From positions 186,001 through 250,000 of the forward strand of contig NOWV01000006.1 of the NCBI GenBank assembly GCA_003344405.1: a DNA stretch of 64,000 bases. Reading direction: 5' to 3'. Made by a program: the position numbers and the translations under genes. The stretch comes from Trichoplax sp. H2. Taxonomy: Eukaryota; Placozoa; Uniplacotomia; Trichoplacea. The notes under the pieces were generated by a model. That model had not been told where the DNA came from. It did not search any database and saw only the letters and a list, made by a program, of their open reading frames with translations. Below are positions 36,055 through 47,859 of the stretch, one piece after another (position 1 is the stretch's first letter; each line of letters begins with the position of its first letter).

Positions 36055-39000
36055 ATGAATTCTACTGATAATTTCGAACTGAAGGAAGATAATTCAAAAT
36101 ATCTCGAAACAACGCTGCCTTCACTTTTAACACTTTATGGGGTAGAGGATTACCAAAAGTTAAAATCGAACAAGAATACTAAAGTAAGTGTATAACAGCT
36201 AAAAGATCATACCGTAGTTTATCACAAAACCGAATGACTGTTAAACTAGAATATCCATCTTGAAAGATACCGTACAGAGTCGATTAATTAATCAAATTCA
36301 AGATTAAAAACTTTATATTATTAATCCAGTGACAATCAATAACTAGAATAATTAAGATATCTTACAACTATCGTACACTATCGTCATTAGTAATAAACAT
36401 TGGACGCTTAGCCTTTGACTACCATCATAAATTGTACCCAATTAACACCAAAGAGCTTCATTACTATGTACTTTAGACTGTTGTCAGAGAAAAGTCGACT
36501 AAAAAAGCTAGAAGTAAAAAGAAGAGTGCCAGTAGAAACTTTGACTTTGATCCAGAACCTGAAGAGGTAAATAGATAAACACATCTCGCTAAAAAAAATG
36601 CAACTATCGTAACGTACATTGTAAATAGGGTATGCTTGGTAATTTATGTATGCAGTATATTACGTGATATTTTACACACGAAAATATCTATTAGTAAAAA
36701 TGATATTGAAAAATATTCTTTTTTTGTTGCAGTTATGTGATCACTTAGAAAAAATGTCGATCCTGCGGGATCATTATAGAAGAGTTTATATGGAAGCATT
36801 AGAGGAAAAAATCGATGAACAACGACAAAATATAAAGGAGATGCAAATGAAAGCTTTAAAAAAGCAGGAGAGACACAAACAGCATCTTCTGGTAAATCAT
36901 ACGTCATGCTATGCAATTTGTTGAACAGGCAGTGTTTGAAATATTGTTAGAAGAGCTATACGTAAAAATCAATCGAGTAATGCGTACCTGAATATACACA
37001 ATACTGCTGCGCTATTTATAGATTAAATAAATAACCAAATATCTATTATATAATGGTTTTACTATCAAAGTGAGACATTACTGTTTGTGTAAGCCAAAAT
37101 TTCATATTATTTGGGAAAAATATAGAAAGATAAAAGGAGAATTTTAGAAGATAATCGTATGAAGCGATCAAAACCCGTAAGCGACAGCAGTTTTACTGAT
37201 GCGTTACCTAAAACAGCATATTACAAGGTAATAATATGTCATGACTTCATGCAATATTGATTCACTAGATTAATAAATTTAATTAAACTATAAAATAAAA
37301 GTTTTACTCGTACATTATATTTTATTCGGTAGTATATTACCGATTGCACGATTCCACGTACATAAATTTATTTTTTTAACTCTGATATTAAAGATTATAG
37401 GATTAGAGCGTCGATTTGTTAAGGAGGGTAAAATAAAAGGCCATAGCCAAATAAATACATTTTGGAATGGGATGTTGAGTCAACCTAAACAGCTTCAGAA
37501 AGCTCTAGGAGGAGGTAGATCTTGTGGTTCATTGTTATTTTCTCCAATTTTGTAATCAGAAAAATTTTAAGATGCTAACATTTATTTCGTTTTTATTATA
37601 TTACAGAACTTGCTGAAGATGATATTAAGAATCTGTTAATGGACAGAAGAATTAAAACTACTTCAAAAATATTTGATTATATTACCGTTGTAAATGAGTC
37701 GGATGGATTGGGTGATTTACCAACTCATGAGCAAATGGTAAAAATAGTCACTTCGGAGAACTATGTTCATACTAAACCAACATTATAAGCAGATATGATC
37801 TGTACTTACATATGGATAATTTAACAAGTTTATCTTATAATTAAGCATTACTACCTATGTTTCATGCAGCTACAAGCACTTCCTGAATTAACAGGAATTA
37901 GATCAAGAGATTCTAAAAGAGCTTCTAGAAGGGCTTCACGAAGAGGATCAACACAACAAGGATATTCGATAGAGAAAATGTTCCCTAGGGTAAATGTTAC
38001 TACATTTTTGCTAGCTTACCTCGCAAATTTATACTGAGGCTATGTAGAGAGATTTCAATATCACTATTTAATGATAAATAACTTAGATTTGTCATTCTGG
38101 GCACCCAACTACTGATTTAGATATTATAATAAAATAGTACCGGCTTTTAATTACATATATATGCAGCAAATGCTGGTTATTAGTTAAATAATTTATTGCA
38201 TTAGCCGAGTTTTGATTATAATATGTATATTTATTGATATCATAGGTCAGTATGCCAACAATGGAATCGCTTCAAAAAAGCTATGTAATTAAAGGCCCAT
38301 CTCCTGAAGAGGTTATTAGCGATTGACATTTTAGACGGTCTGAGAAAATGCTTGATAACTTTATTGCTAATATATCAATTCTTATTCATAGATACAACGT
38401 AAAGAAGAAGAGAGACTAAAGCTCAGAATCAGGCAAAAAGCTAGAAGACGTATTGGCCGTATGTATTTGCATGCATTAGCAAATGAATCCGCGTCAGCCA
38501 GGTGAGATTTTACTTACAAATTGATTCGAGAAAATTATTGAAAAGATTTCCTTCCAGTTTTAATTTAGTTTTACAGACACTCTAATGTCTATTATTGTGA
38601 TCTTATAGAAAAATAGAAGATTCTGTCGATGCCCTACGTTTGTCCTGTAGAATTTCAGATTTTATAACAGCTACAGATCAAGTATCCAACACAGAACAGG
38701 ATGAGAGCGATGAGGAAAGTGTGGCTGATAATTCTCAGACGCGTATTCCAGTAGAAAACAATTCAAAGGATAGTGACTCTAAGGATCAGTTGTCACAAGA
38801 TGAAATTACTAAAGAAGCATACAGCAATGAAACTGAATCTAACGACGATAAGTTATTATTTCATGATCCAATCAAGACTTTAATAAGAAAAGAGATTAGC
38901 GAGACTAAAATGGAAAAACGGTAAATTTATTTAGTCATAAAATGCTTCAGCTTTGTATCTGTAAATTTACGAGAGGAATAAAATTCTGCTATAATCTTCA

Positions 39001-39710
39001 AGTAACGCATATTTATCCATTCTCTCTAAGTAAGTATGACATTGATTTTGAAGCAATCTCAAACATGTAAAATTATATAGCAATGTTGTAAGGATAAATT
39101 TGAAAATGGTGGAATTTTAGCTACGCTAACAGATCAGAATTATCATATATTGATACCTACCAGTATATCATGATATATCATTCTTATTTAAATGATAATT
39201 AAAGATTATAACTAAGTTATTTTAACTGAAGTTCCATAAAATCTATATGATTCATCAAGTTCATATCATAAAGTATAAAAAGGTGGCATACCTATTGTGT
39301 AAGAATATATAGTAAATAAACTAATAATTTCAGACTAATTTACCCCGTAAATCTATATATATTGAAATGAATTTTACTCTGTGGCATGTTAAATTGTTGT
39401 CTCATACACAAGTTACTATTATCTAATATCTGGATCATTATGCCTTCTTGTAGAAATTCTATGTATCAGTACATATTGGCAATGTCGTAACATATATAAA
39501 TTAGCCATTGTAGAAAATTTAAAATATTATCTTTAATATTAAGTAATTCTTTGACACTGATCTATTCTATTTAGACAAAATTCTAATGCAAATCAATTGG
39601 AACCATTAAGTATGAGCCAGCTAATGCGAGAATCACATACAAAAGTAATTCTATTATCACATTTAAGTTATCCAAAGTATGAAAGGCAAGGTATTAAATC
39701 TTTATTTTAA
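36055..39710 (+). CDS. Uncharacterised basic coiled-coil protein
   Basis: Eleven exons join in frame: 36055-36183, 36477-36566, 36733-36891, 37126-37227, 37394-37514, 37607-37737, 37870-37989, 38247-38312, 38392-38501, about 38570-38920 and 39576-39710. I do not recognise the family. The order is: an acidic/polar start (MNSTDNFELKEDNSKYLE); a Lys-rich patch; a long helix (ILRDHYRRVYMEALEEKIDE and on); a segment with TAYYK, FWNGMLSQPKQLQKALGG and DDIKNLLMDRRIKT; an Arg/Ser patch (SKRASRRASRRGS) resembling basophilic kinase sites; a second basic helix (RKEEERLKLRIRQKARRRIG); and an acidic Ser/Asp/Glu tail. No signal peptide or membrane segment is seen. Early introns are all phase 0. The last exon may instead splice from 39690 to 39725 across a 34-bp intron and stop at 39771; I chose the read-through stop at 39710 because such an intron would be very short. 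Cytoskeletal or ciliary roles are possible but unsupported. Confidence 0.78.
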
Positions 39711-40635
39711 TACATTTCATCTAGGAAGCGAAGCGACTGAGCTCCTTGTGGAAAATCGACTTTCTAACTAACTGAATAGAACCTTGCAGTTATTTTGGAG
39801 GCTGATATTGATAATAAGTTTATTACTTAGCTAAAATTTGTGATTATTGCAACATAATATATATATATGCTATTGCACAATTAATGTTATCATCAAAGAG
39901 TGATCACTTGATGCATATACACGCGTGCAACCTATTTAAATTCAAGTTTAAAATTTTATGAAATCTCTCGTATTTATACATTTCCGACCCTAAATCTGGA
40001 CAGTATATGTTTGAATAACACAAAAATTAAAGGCTATTATAAACTTACAAGAGCAAGTGTTCTGCCGAGTTGTTCATTTCCTTTATTGGCAGAACACCCA
40101 CGTTATGTAGAGAACAAGGATAAATAAAATTATATTTATAAGATTTTGCGTATATTGACTATAATTTTAAGACATTAACGTATTCAGGGAAATATCCTTA
40201 TACCGCAAGCCGACAGTTCGTATACGCACTATCATTATTTGAAAAATTGAATATATTAACAATCACTAAGCTGAAGTACCGTATCTGTGTTTCCGAAACA
40301 AAACTTTTCTAGCAAATTCTAGTTCCATCTGCTGGTATTTAACTTTAACTACATCTTGAGCGAACTCTACAAAAAAATGTTTAGTTATAAAGTAACTGAA
40401 GAAATATAAGCCTGTAGTCTGTTTTTAGATGAAATGAGTTATAGACGAAATAATTATTCTCATGTAATCATCTCGATATCGTACTCTCTTAAATACTCAC
40501 TAGTATAAGCGTATTATATTTACGTTAGAGTTTAGAATTATATTGCTAGAAAAATCTTTTAATTCCGCAGCTGTACAATTTCATAGTAATTGACAACAAA
40601 ACTTCAGTTCAGTATTTCAATTCTAATGGATTCAT

Positions 40636-40892
40636 CTGAGGATTAATCAGTAGTCTTACCTTTTATAAGCTGTAACGTTCTAAATTTGCAAAGTAATGTG
40701 TGGTAAACTTTGCTATCATTTAGGTATGCATTCTGGCAGAAATTCTGCAAGCCAGTCTGTTGCAATCTGGGATTGAAGTAAATGCCAATATTACAGTCTG
40801 CTCACGTTTTTTTTGTCATCTAAACAGTATCAGCGATAGGTGTCTGAGTCAATTTCCTAAATACTCGTACAGCTATATTAATTTCCAAGCTA
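40636..40892. repeat. Left gap flank, near-identical copy of 40913-40976 plus 41399-41592
   Basis: From CTGAGGATTAATCAG to TTCCAAGCTA this segment repeats the sequence right of the gap with only a few substitutions, except that the right copy contains 417 extra bases plus a 5-bp duplication. The match reaches exactly to the gap edge, as expected when two haplotype contigs were placed end to end. Confidence 0.85.
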
Positions 40893-40912
40893 NNNNNNNN
40901 NNNNNNNNNNNN
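40893..40912. other. Assembly gap (20 N)
   Basis: Twenty N flanked by duplicated sequence. Probably an artificial join; the true gap length may be zero or negative (overlap). Confidence 0.95.
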
Positions 40913-40976
40913 CTGAGGATTAATCAGTAGTCTTACCTTTTATAAGCTGTAACGTTCTAAATTTGCAAAGTAATGT

Positions 40977-41393
40977 TGTAGTGCAGCCCAAATATAGCTT
41001 AAGATTATATACAGTATGTGTGAATATCGTGCATGACGTAATTACTAGGCTAATTAAGATAGATACCCTTGTATAGGTGCTAGATCGTAGAGTGAGATTA
41101 AATATGTGAGGATTTGTATTAGTAATTGCAATACGGATTGTAAAAGTTATTAGTCATACTGCTTGGCACCTCCAGGTACGCTAGAGGTGTGATGTTAGCC
41201 TTATTAAGGTAGATAATGATTTATGTGTCACGAAGATACTCTGTACACAATTGTATATAAGCAGGAGATTTTATCGCCGAAGACAGAGTAGCCATAGATA
41301 ATCTAGTCCTTGGTAGAAGACGTAATTATCGTAATAAAGTGATTTTCCTTCAAGTTGTGGAAGTCGTTGCGTTTCGATAGACACTTTATTACA
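40977..41393. mobile_element. Probable solo LTR (417 bp) with 5-bp target duplication
   Basis: The element starts TGTAGTGCAG and ends CTTTATTACA, so it has the TG...CA ends of a long terminal repeat (TGTA...TACA inverted ends). It is bracketed by AATGT at 40972-40976 and 41394-41398. The related segment left of the gap has one AATGT (40695-40699) and no insert, giving the empty site. Inside, TATATAAG near 41254 is a good TATA box on the plus strand, and AATAAAG near 41333 a good poly(A) signal, in the order expected of an LTR. No internal coding region or second LTR is present, hence solo. The superfamily cannot be told from the LTR alone. Confidence 0.72.
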
Positions 41394-41849
41394 AATGTGT
41401 GATAAACTTTGCTATCATTTAGGTATGCATTCTGGCAGAAATTCTGCAAGCCAGCCTGTTGCAATCTGGGATTGAAGTAAATGCCAATATTACAGTTTGC
41501 CCACGTTTTTTTTGTCATCTAAACAGTATCAGCGATAGGTGTCTGAGTCAATTTCCTAAATACTCGTACAGCTATATTAATTTCCAAGCTACATATTGCA
41601 GTTATATAGCAATCTGAAAATATTTGTAATAGTAGAGCTAGCATAAGCCTCCTTTTTATTTATATTACGAAATATTTTAACACTAGCGAGACAATGCTTT
41701 TCGTACTAGCGAACCAAGAAGGCGTTTGGAGTAAAAAATTATAGTGATCGAATATTAAACAACACAGAATAAACCATTGCGGCCTGTTGGTATTTCAAAA
41801 GTTTTAGTTTATTCTAATTCCTTCACGGCATAAATTGAAGTGCACATTT

Positions 41850-43520
41850 TCTAAACTATATTTAGCCTTAAGTAATATAGATATATGGCGATTTAGATTG
41901 ATATCCATCAGTTTAAGAACGCTAACTAGATCTGATATCATACAGTGGAAGATTCTCGTTTCAAAATGATGAAAAATCAACCCGAATTCATCTAATCAAA
42001 ATTACAAAAATTATATTCTATTCAAGAATGCGCTAAAGGAATAAATTGCTATAAATTAAGCGTATGCTTATTCTCCTAAATTACAATATTTTGGCATATA
42101 TTGATTATTAAAGAGATGTTTTAAAATAGATATTGTATAGATATAGGAATGTTCGCTAAGAATTTAAATTTCATCATAGATTCTCTGTTATAAATGCCAT
42201 GATATCATTGAAAATTTGAGCCCCTTGTAGAATGCGACCAATAATTTAAATTCTATATAAATCAGTTGCAATATAGATCATGATCTGCAAGATAATCTGC
42301 TAAAATTGTATTCAAATTCAAATCTAATAGGCGTCGTTAAGTAATTTCTTTTGAAATAGCATAAATACATTTTATCAGCAAGTGAGATTTAAGCTAGCTC
42401 TTAATTATTGTATTATTCAAGTGTTTGTATATTTACTAAATGATTTTCATATCACATGTACCGCAGGATAAATTAAAATAATGGTAACTTTTAATGTTAT
42501 GCATAAAGGTGTGTATCGGGATAAACTATCCTAAATTTAGCTATACTGTTCAACTTCTATTTTATCGCTTTAAGCGATGTTATAGGCAGGAAATATGACT
42601 TCGATATTGATTACGGTACTTTATTCGAGTTTGTAGCCAAGTGACTCTTGCTATACAACATAAACACATAACAGGACAAACACGATTGCGGTAAATAGAA
42701 AGTGGTATACATAAAGTAAAAATCTGTGGCTTAATCTAAAATTAATTGTAGTTTTGATTTTCGAGTCTAGCCTATAGCACTATAGCATAGGCAGTAAATT
42801 TTATCTCGTTATTGACTATAATGTAATTTAGTATGAAGCTAACAGATCCCACTTTGCAGGATAAGTACCGTATTAGAAAGACAAAATTACAGTAGAATGC
42901 AAATCCTTTATCGACTGTTCTAAATTTAATTATAATTCTACCTTTCATAGCGATGCCTAGTGCTCTATTATTACTAAAAAACTTATCATTTATTATGATG
43001 CGATTTCAGTTTAATACCAGTAAAGTACCATTATACAGTTTGAATACTACAAGTACGTAATAAAGATAAAATTTTTTAAGCACAATATATATCTGCTATC
43101 AATTATCCTAAATTCAACTACATTTATTAATTCTTCCGCATGCTGGGTTATATTATTTCCTATATAGAAAATTTTATATTGTTATTGATTATTATTCTTT
43201 AGCTTCATATACTAGCTGTAGCCGTTTGATCGATTGAAGGATAAATTGATTAGCAGTACAGCCTAAATACTAAGCACACAAATTGTATATTTATCGACTA
43301 TCCTAAACTTAGTTATTAGTAATTATTATTAGGTAGTTATTAATAGCTGTAGATACTGTACTGTGCTATATCTGGTGGCAACAATTAAATTCTGAATTTT
43401 CATAGAAGTATAATTAGGTCCTTGATAATTCTCATTGCCATCAATAGCCTATTTGTTTCATAGTGTTAAGCTGCAGCTATCATTATAGGGCTATTACACC
43501 TAAGTTATTTTATAAAGGTG
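41850..43520. repeat. Decayed tandem repeat with period near 190 bp
   Basis: A TCCTAAATTTAGC-like phrase recurs near 42527, 42731 (TCTAAAATTAATT), 42917 (TTCTAAATTTAAT), 43107 (TCCTAAATTCAAC), 43301 (TCCTAAACTTAGT) and 43497 (CCTAAGTTATT), at intervals of 186-204. A second anchor, GCAGGATAAATT-like, falls near 42476, 42669, 42858 and 43240. A third, ATAGGCAGGAAAT then TATTGATTA, falls near 42580-42610, 42787-42815 and 43160-43190. Units are strongly diverged, so borders are approximate. An alignment dot plot would decide. Confidence 0.5.
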
Positions 43521-45892
43521 AAGATGCTTGGAGATTATGGAATGCTAGATGCAATTAACATCTAATTAACAGATATGATATCAAAACAAATAGACGGTGT
43601 TATGTAAATTTTAGATATTAACGATCAACAGCATAAGTTAATATGTTACTGCAACTGCATAAGTTAACAACAACTGGTTATTATTAGCATATTAGCAGCA
43701 AACCTTATTTTGATATTAGATTACCATGATAATACAAATCAACGAGAAGAGAATAAACAAATAAGTAGATCAAATGTAATGACTTAAATCGTTGCAAAAT
43801 GACTTTACAATTGCGATCTGTTTTGATGCAATATGTTAATTATCTCACTGGTTTTGGGCGCAATCTACCATTTTGATGAATCATTCTTCGATTCTGCATA
43901 ATAGCGAATAAAATTACAGTTAAAAGCGATTCACTGTATGATTGCAGAAAGAAACAGTATTGGCTGACCACAGAGCATTATTAAACTTTTCCATAATGAT
44001 TTTCCTGTATTTTTAGTCACCAGTTTGAGAATCGTCGAAATCACTTTGCACAGTAATTGACACGGCATCAATATCATGATGGAATGAAAACTATCATCCA
44101 TGACTAAGTGTCAAATATTGATTCACACTGGGATGTAATTTCTAAAATTTGGTTGAACGATATAATACTAAGCAGAGAAATAAAATCTAACTAATAATCG
44201 TTATGTTAACTCAAAGTCTCTATTATGTTGACCGTGATCAAGACAGACGTTATACAATATGATTCTCGTTGACAGCGTAGCGTAATATTTTCACTTGATA
44301 TAGAAAAGACAATTTGTCCATCTTAAATTCTAGCCCATCTCTGCAAATAACCATTAATTGTCTGTAACCATGTACTATAACGTTAATCCTTACTATTGTA
44401 CATTTAAAAGGTAACATACCACGACCTATAATATGACTAATTTTGTAATCGTATATGCTTAATTGCAATGAAACAGTTTGAAACGGATTCAAATAGCTTC
44501 ATTCTTTGATCACTAAGGAACAACGATAAAAAACGAATGGGATTGTTATCCTATTATTGGTAGCTATATGAAAGGCTAGTATAAGTTCGATAGATTAATA
44601 ACAAATTAATTTTGACTTAATGCAGGGAAGTGGAACAATAATGCATTCTTTAATGTAGAGCTTGGATATTAATAGACCTTATTAAACTATTATTACGATG
44701 TTAATGGACATTTTCTATTTGTATAGTGCAAGATGTTGATCAATGAATTAGATTCGATGTAGTCTTATATATAATTTTATTGACTTTGATGATCAAATAA
44801 TCTGTCCTACTTAATGGATTGTTGATGATTATTAGAAGTCCTCATGATGTTGATAAAGTTCCGCATTGATTGATTGATTGCTGCCACTATCTTATGTTAT
44901 TAATATTCATTACCATTAATCGACGCCCTATTAAATCTATTGACATTAACTTAGATTATTGAATAGGTTATCAATCAATATCTTAATATGGATAGATAAT
45001 GATGATTAGGGATGGAAGTGGGAGATGCAAAGTGTCAAAATCATAATGATGAGAAATTGTAACTTAATTTAATATGATTATTTTGATATTAATAAATATT
45101 TTTGATATACGGTTTAATTTAATGATTTATTGTATCCTAGCACTGATCCATTATTATTGACATTATATTAATGGCTAGATAGTCAGGTGTTAATTTAGAT
45201 TATAATTTAGATAGCGATGATCCAATTAAGGCAATATATTCAAATTCTATTGATGAATCATACGAGTGGAATACGAATGGAACTTCAATTTTAGGACTTT
45301 ATAGAATAATATTATAGTAAATTTATCAAGTTATGTCAACCTGGCCATTACATATATTGGAAAATGTAGTTTTCATCAAGGCGCAAAAAGAAATCATTTT
45401 GGATTAAAATTTTATATTGTGAGGATTTTTAATAACGATGACCATAAACATATGATTAATTTGAGTTGATAGCAGTCCCAGCACATAAACAAGATCATTA
45501 ATTACCACGCCATACACTTAATGGATCCATTAAGAGCATAATATCAATATTGCTATATTATTTAGTGCTACTATTTACTTAACAATCCTTTGCTAGCAAT
45601 GTTTTCGGCTGCGTGATTCTTGATGAGAGTAATTTTTTTAACTAGTAGTAGACACGTAGTTAAACGTTAAATTCTTCAATATATTAGGGATAAAGTAGGA
45701 GCTTCAAATTTATAAGCCTTCACAATAATTAGAACTATCTGCAGCCATTTGATAAATTATCCATAATGCCTCCAATAAGAGACTACTTATAATCCTCTCA
45801 TTGTGTATTATCATGTCAAGTTGCTACAGGAAAATTTTACGATAACCTCTACCTATAGCATCTGTTCATTGCGTTTGCCGACTGTTGACATA

Positions 45893-46251
45893 GTAAAGAT
45901 TACTCGACAAAAGAGTATTGAATCTTTTTATTCATTTTAATGCTCGCATTTATAGTTAATTAAGAATTGATCGAAGATTAGAATTCATAGTGCTTTCACG
46001 ATAACTTAAATTTCATCTGAAAATTCCAGGGTTGGATATATATTTTTATATTTACTAGAAATAAGATCAGATACTTTACATAGTAAAGATTACTGGACAA
46101 AACAGTATTGAATTTTTATTCATCTTAAAACTCGTATTTATAATTAAAACTGATCGAGGATTTAAATTCATGGAGCTTTCAAAATAGTTTATACTTAATC
46201 TGAAAGCTGAATTTTATTTGCGATATTTACTAGAAATAGGATTAGATACTA
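45893..46251. repeat. Tandem duplication of about 187 bp
   Basis: The segment starting CATAGTAAAGATTACTCGAC at about 45891 is repeated as CATAGTAAAGATTACTGGAC at about 46078. Shared in order are GTATTGAAT, TTTATTCAT, CTCGCATTTATA/CTCGTATTTATA, GATCGA, AAATTCATGG/GAATTCATAG, ATCTGAAA, ATATTTACTAGAAATA and GATTAGATACT/GATCAGATACT. The two copies differ by substitutions and small indels. Confidence 0.8.
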
Positions 46252-47544
46252 GTTCTAATCGTATTTATAGACTATCCAGTACTATTACAATAAATAGCTA
46301 ACTACAATACTGCTTCATCACAACATTGCAGAAGGATACTTCATGTTTAATCCTTAAGAAAATATTCAAATAGCCTGAGGACAAGTAACCTTACAATGAA
46401 AAGTAATTATTGCTATCTTAGTGGTCTGTATAGCAGTCAATCTCATTATTGTATCATTTGAACTTACTTGTTCGAGTATCTACAATTAAGATAGGAGAGC
46501 TATGATACATCGATAATATTACTGTGTTTCTTAGAAATTTGAAACGAAATAATACATTACTATTATTTCTAAACGCTATATTTAAGAGTAATGACAAAGA
46601 AAAGTGGCGGTTAAGTCCAGTGTAGCATTTAGAAATGTATTACTTCCTATTGACTTATACTCAATATTACTAGCATAAAGTAGAGATATCGCTATCCGAT
46701 TTTAATACAATCTAGGATTGAAATAAAATTAACGAATGACCCTATTAATCCTAGAAGTAATTTTATAATTCTTAATAGTTCAATTGAACGTCCATCTAGT
46801 AAATGATAGATTGCTATATAATTGAAACACCTATAAATTTATAAATTGACTTTAATATTGCTAATAATCATTGATGAATGCTATTGCAGACAAATATATC
46901 TGCTCATATCAATAGATTGAAACTACATTCACGGCCTAGATATATATTTAATTAACATCGGACCATGACCTAAGATTTTCTGTAGGACTACAGACGAATT
47001 TACCGAAATCAAAAGGACGCTAATTGAATAAAATTAACAGTGCTGAAATGATACGAAATTAAAAATTGACATCGTGATACTTGCAGTCCATATATAATGC
47101 TATCAAGGAAGTAAAATAACTTTTCTACAAATTATAATTCTATCCCCAAGTATTTAATATTAACTTCAATGTAACCCTGATTCATTCCTATTTGATGACC
47201 TTTAAAGCTTAACTGTACGCGTAAATTAATATTATGCGTAGTTTACTTTGGATATTGATATTATGTCAATCTTCTGAATACAATTCAATTTACTGTAAAT
47301 AGAATTATGAAGATGTTGACAGCTAATTACAAGTCTGTCATCGATTAAAATTGACATGTCATGATAATGATGAGGATGATTATTATTGCATCATTATTAT
47401 TTGCAAATTATCTATAGAATTTGAACGCTAGTCTACCGATGAATGACATTTGAAAGACAATATTCCACGAAGGAATTCACTGATATTATTGTTGACCTAT
47501 CAATCATTTGGGTAGACAATTGATTCATTTAATGCCATGATTAC

Positions 47545-47859
47545 TTGCAAGATGTCTGCTTAGATAATATTTCGCTCTTCTCTAATAAATACTATTGCGG
47601 CAGTTGCACTATTCTATTGGATCTATTCTCTAAAACTAACCACTGTAAAAACTGCGTAATGACGATGAAATTGAGCAAGATTAGAAGAATTTCACGTCAA
47701 CAATTTCTAATTATTTACCAGAAAATTTTTATTAAATACTGCCGCTGCCGCTTTCCAGCAAATCCTTTAAATAAATTTGAAAAGATTATTTATTTACCGG
47801 CTGATAGACAACTTTATCGTCCATTGATAATTAGTTATGAAGTGGCACTTATTCTCTAG
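47545..47859 (+). other. 104-codon open frame with two Cys pairs, doubtful
   Basis: An open frame lacking a 5' ATG encodes CGSC, fifteen residues, then CKNC, followed by a basic stretch. It is slightly less AT-rich than its surroundings. The Cys pairs recall a zinc knuckle, but there is no recognisable family, no clear splice context and no ATG until the middle. It is probably chance. Confidence 0.12.

Noticed and set aside
47545-47859. Zinc-finger gene
   Set aside because: Only two Cys pairs in an open frame without a starting ATG, no neighbouring exon and no family match; within chance for this region.
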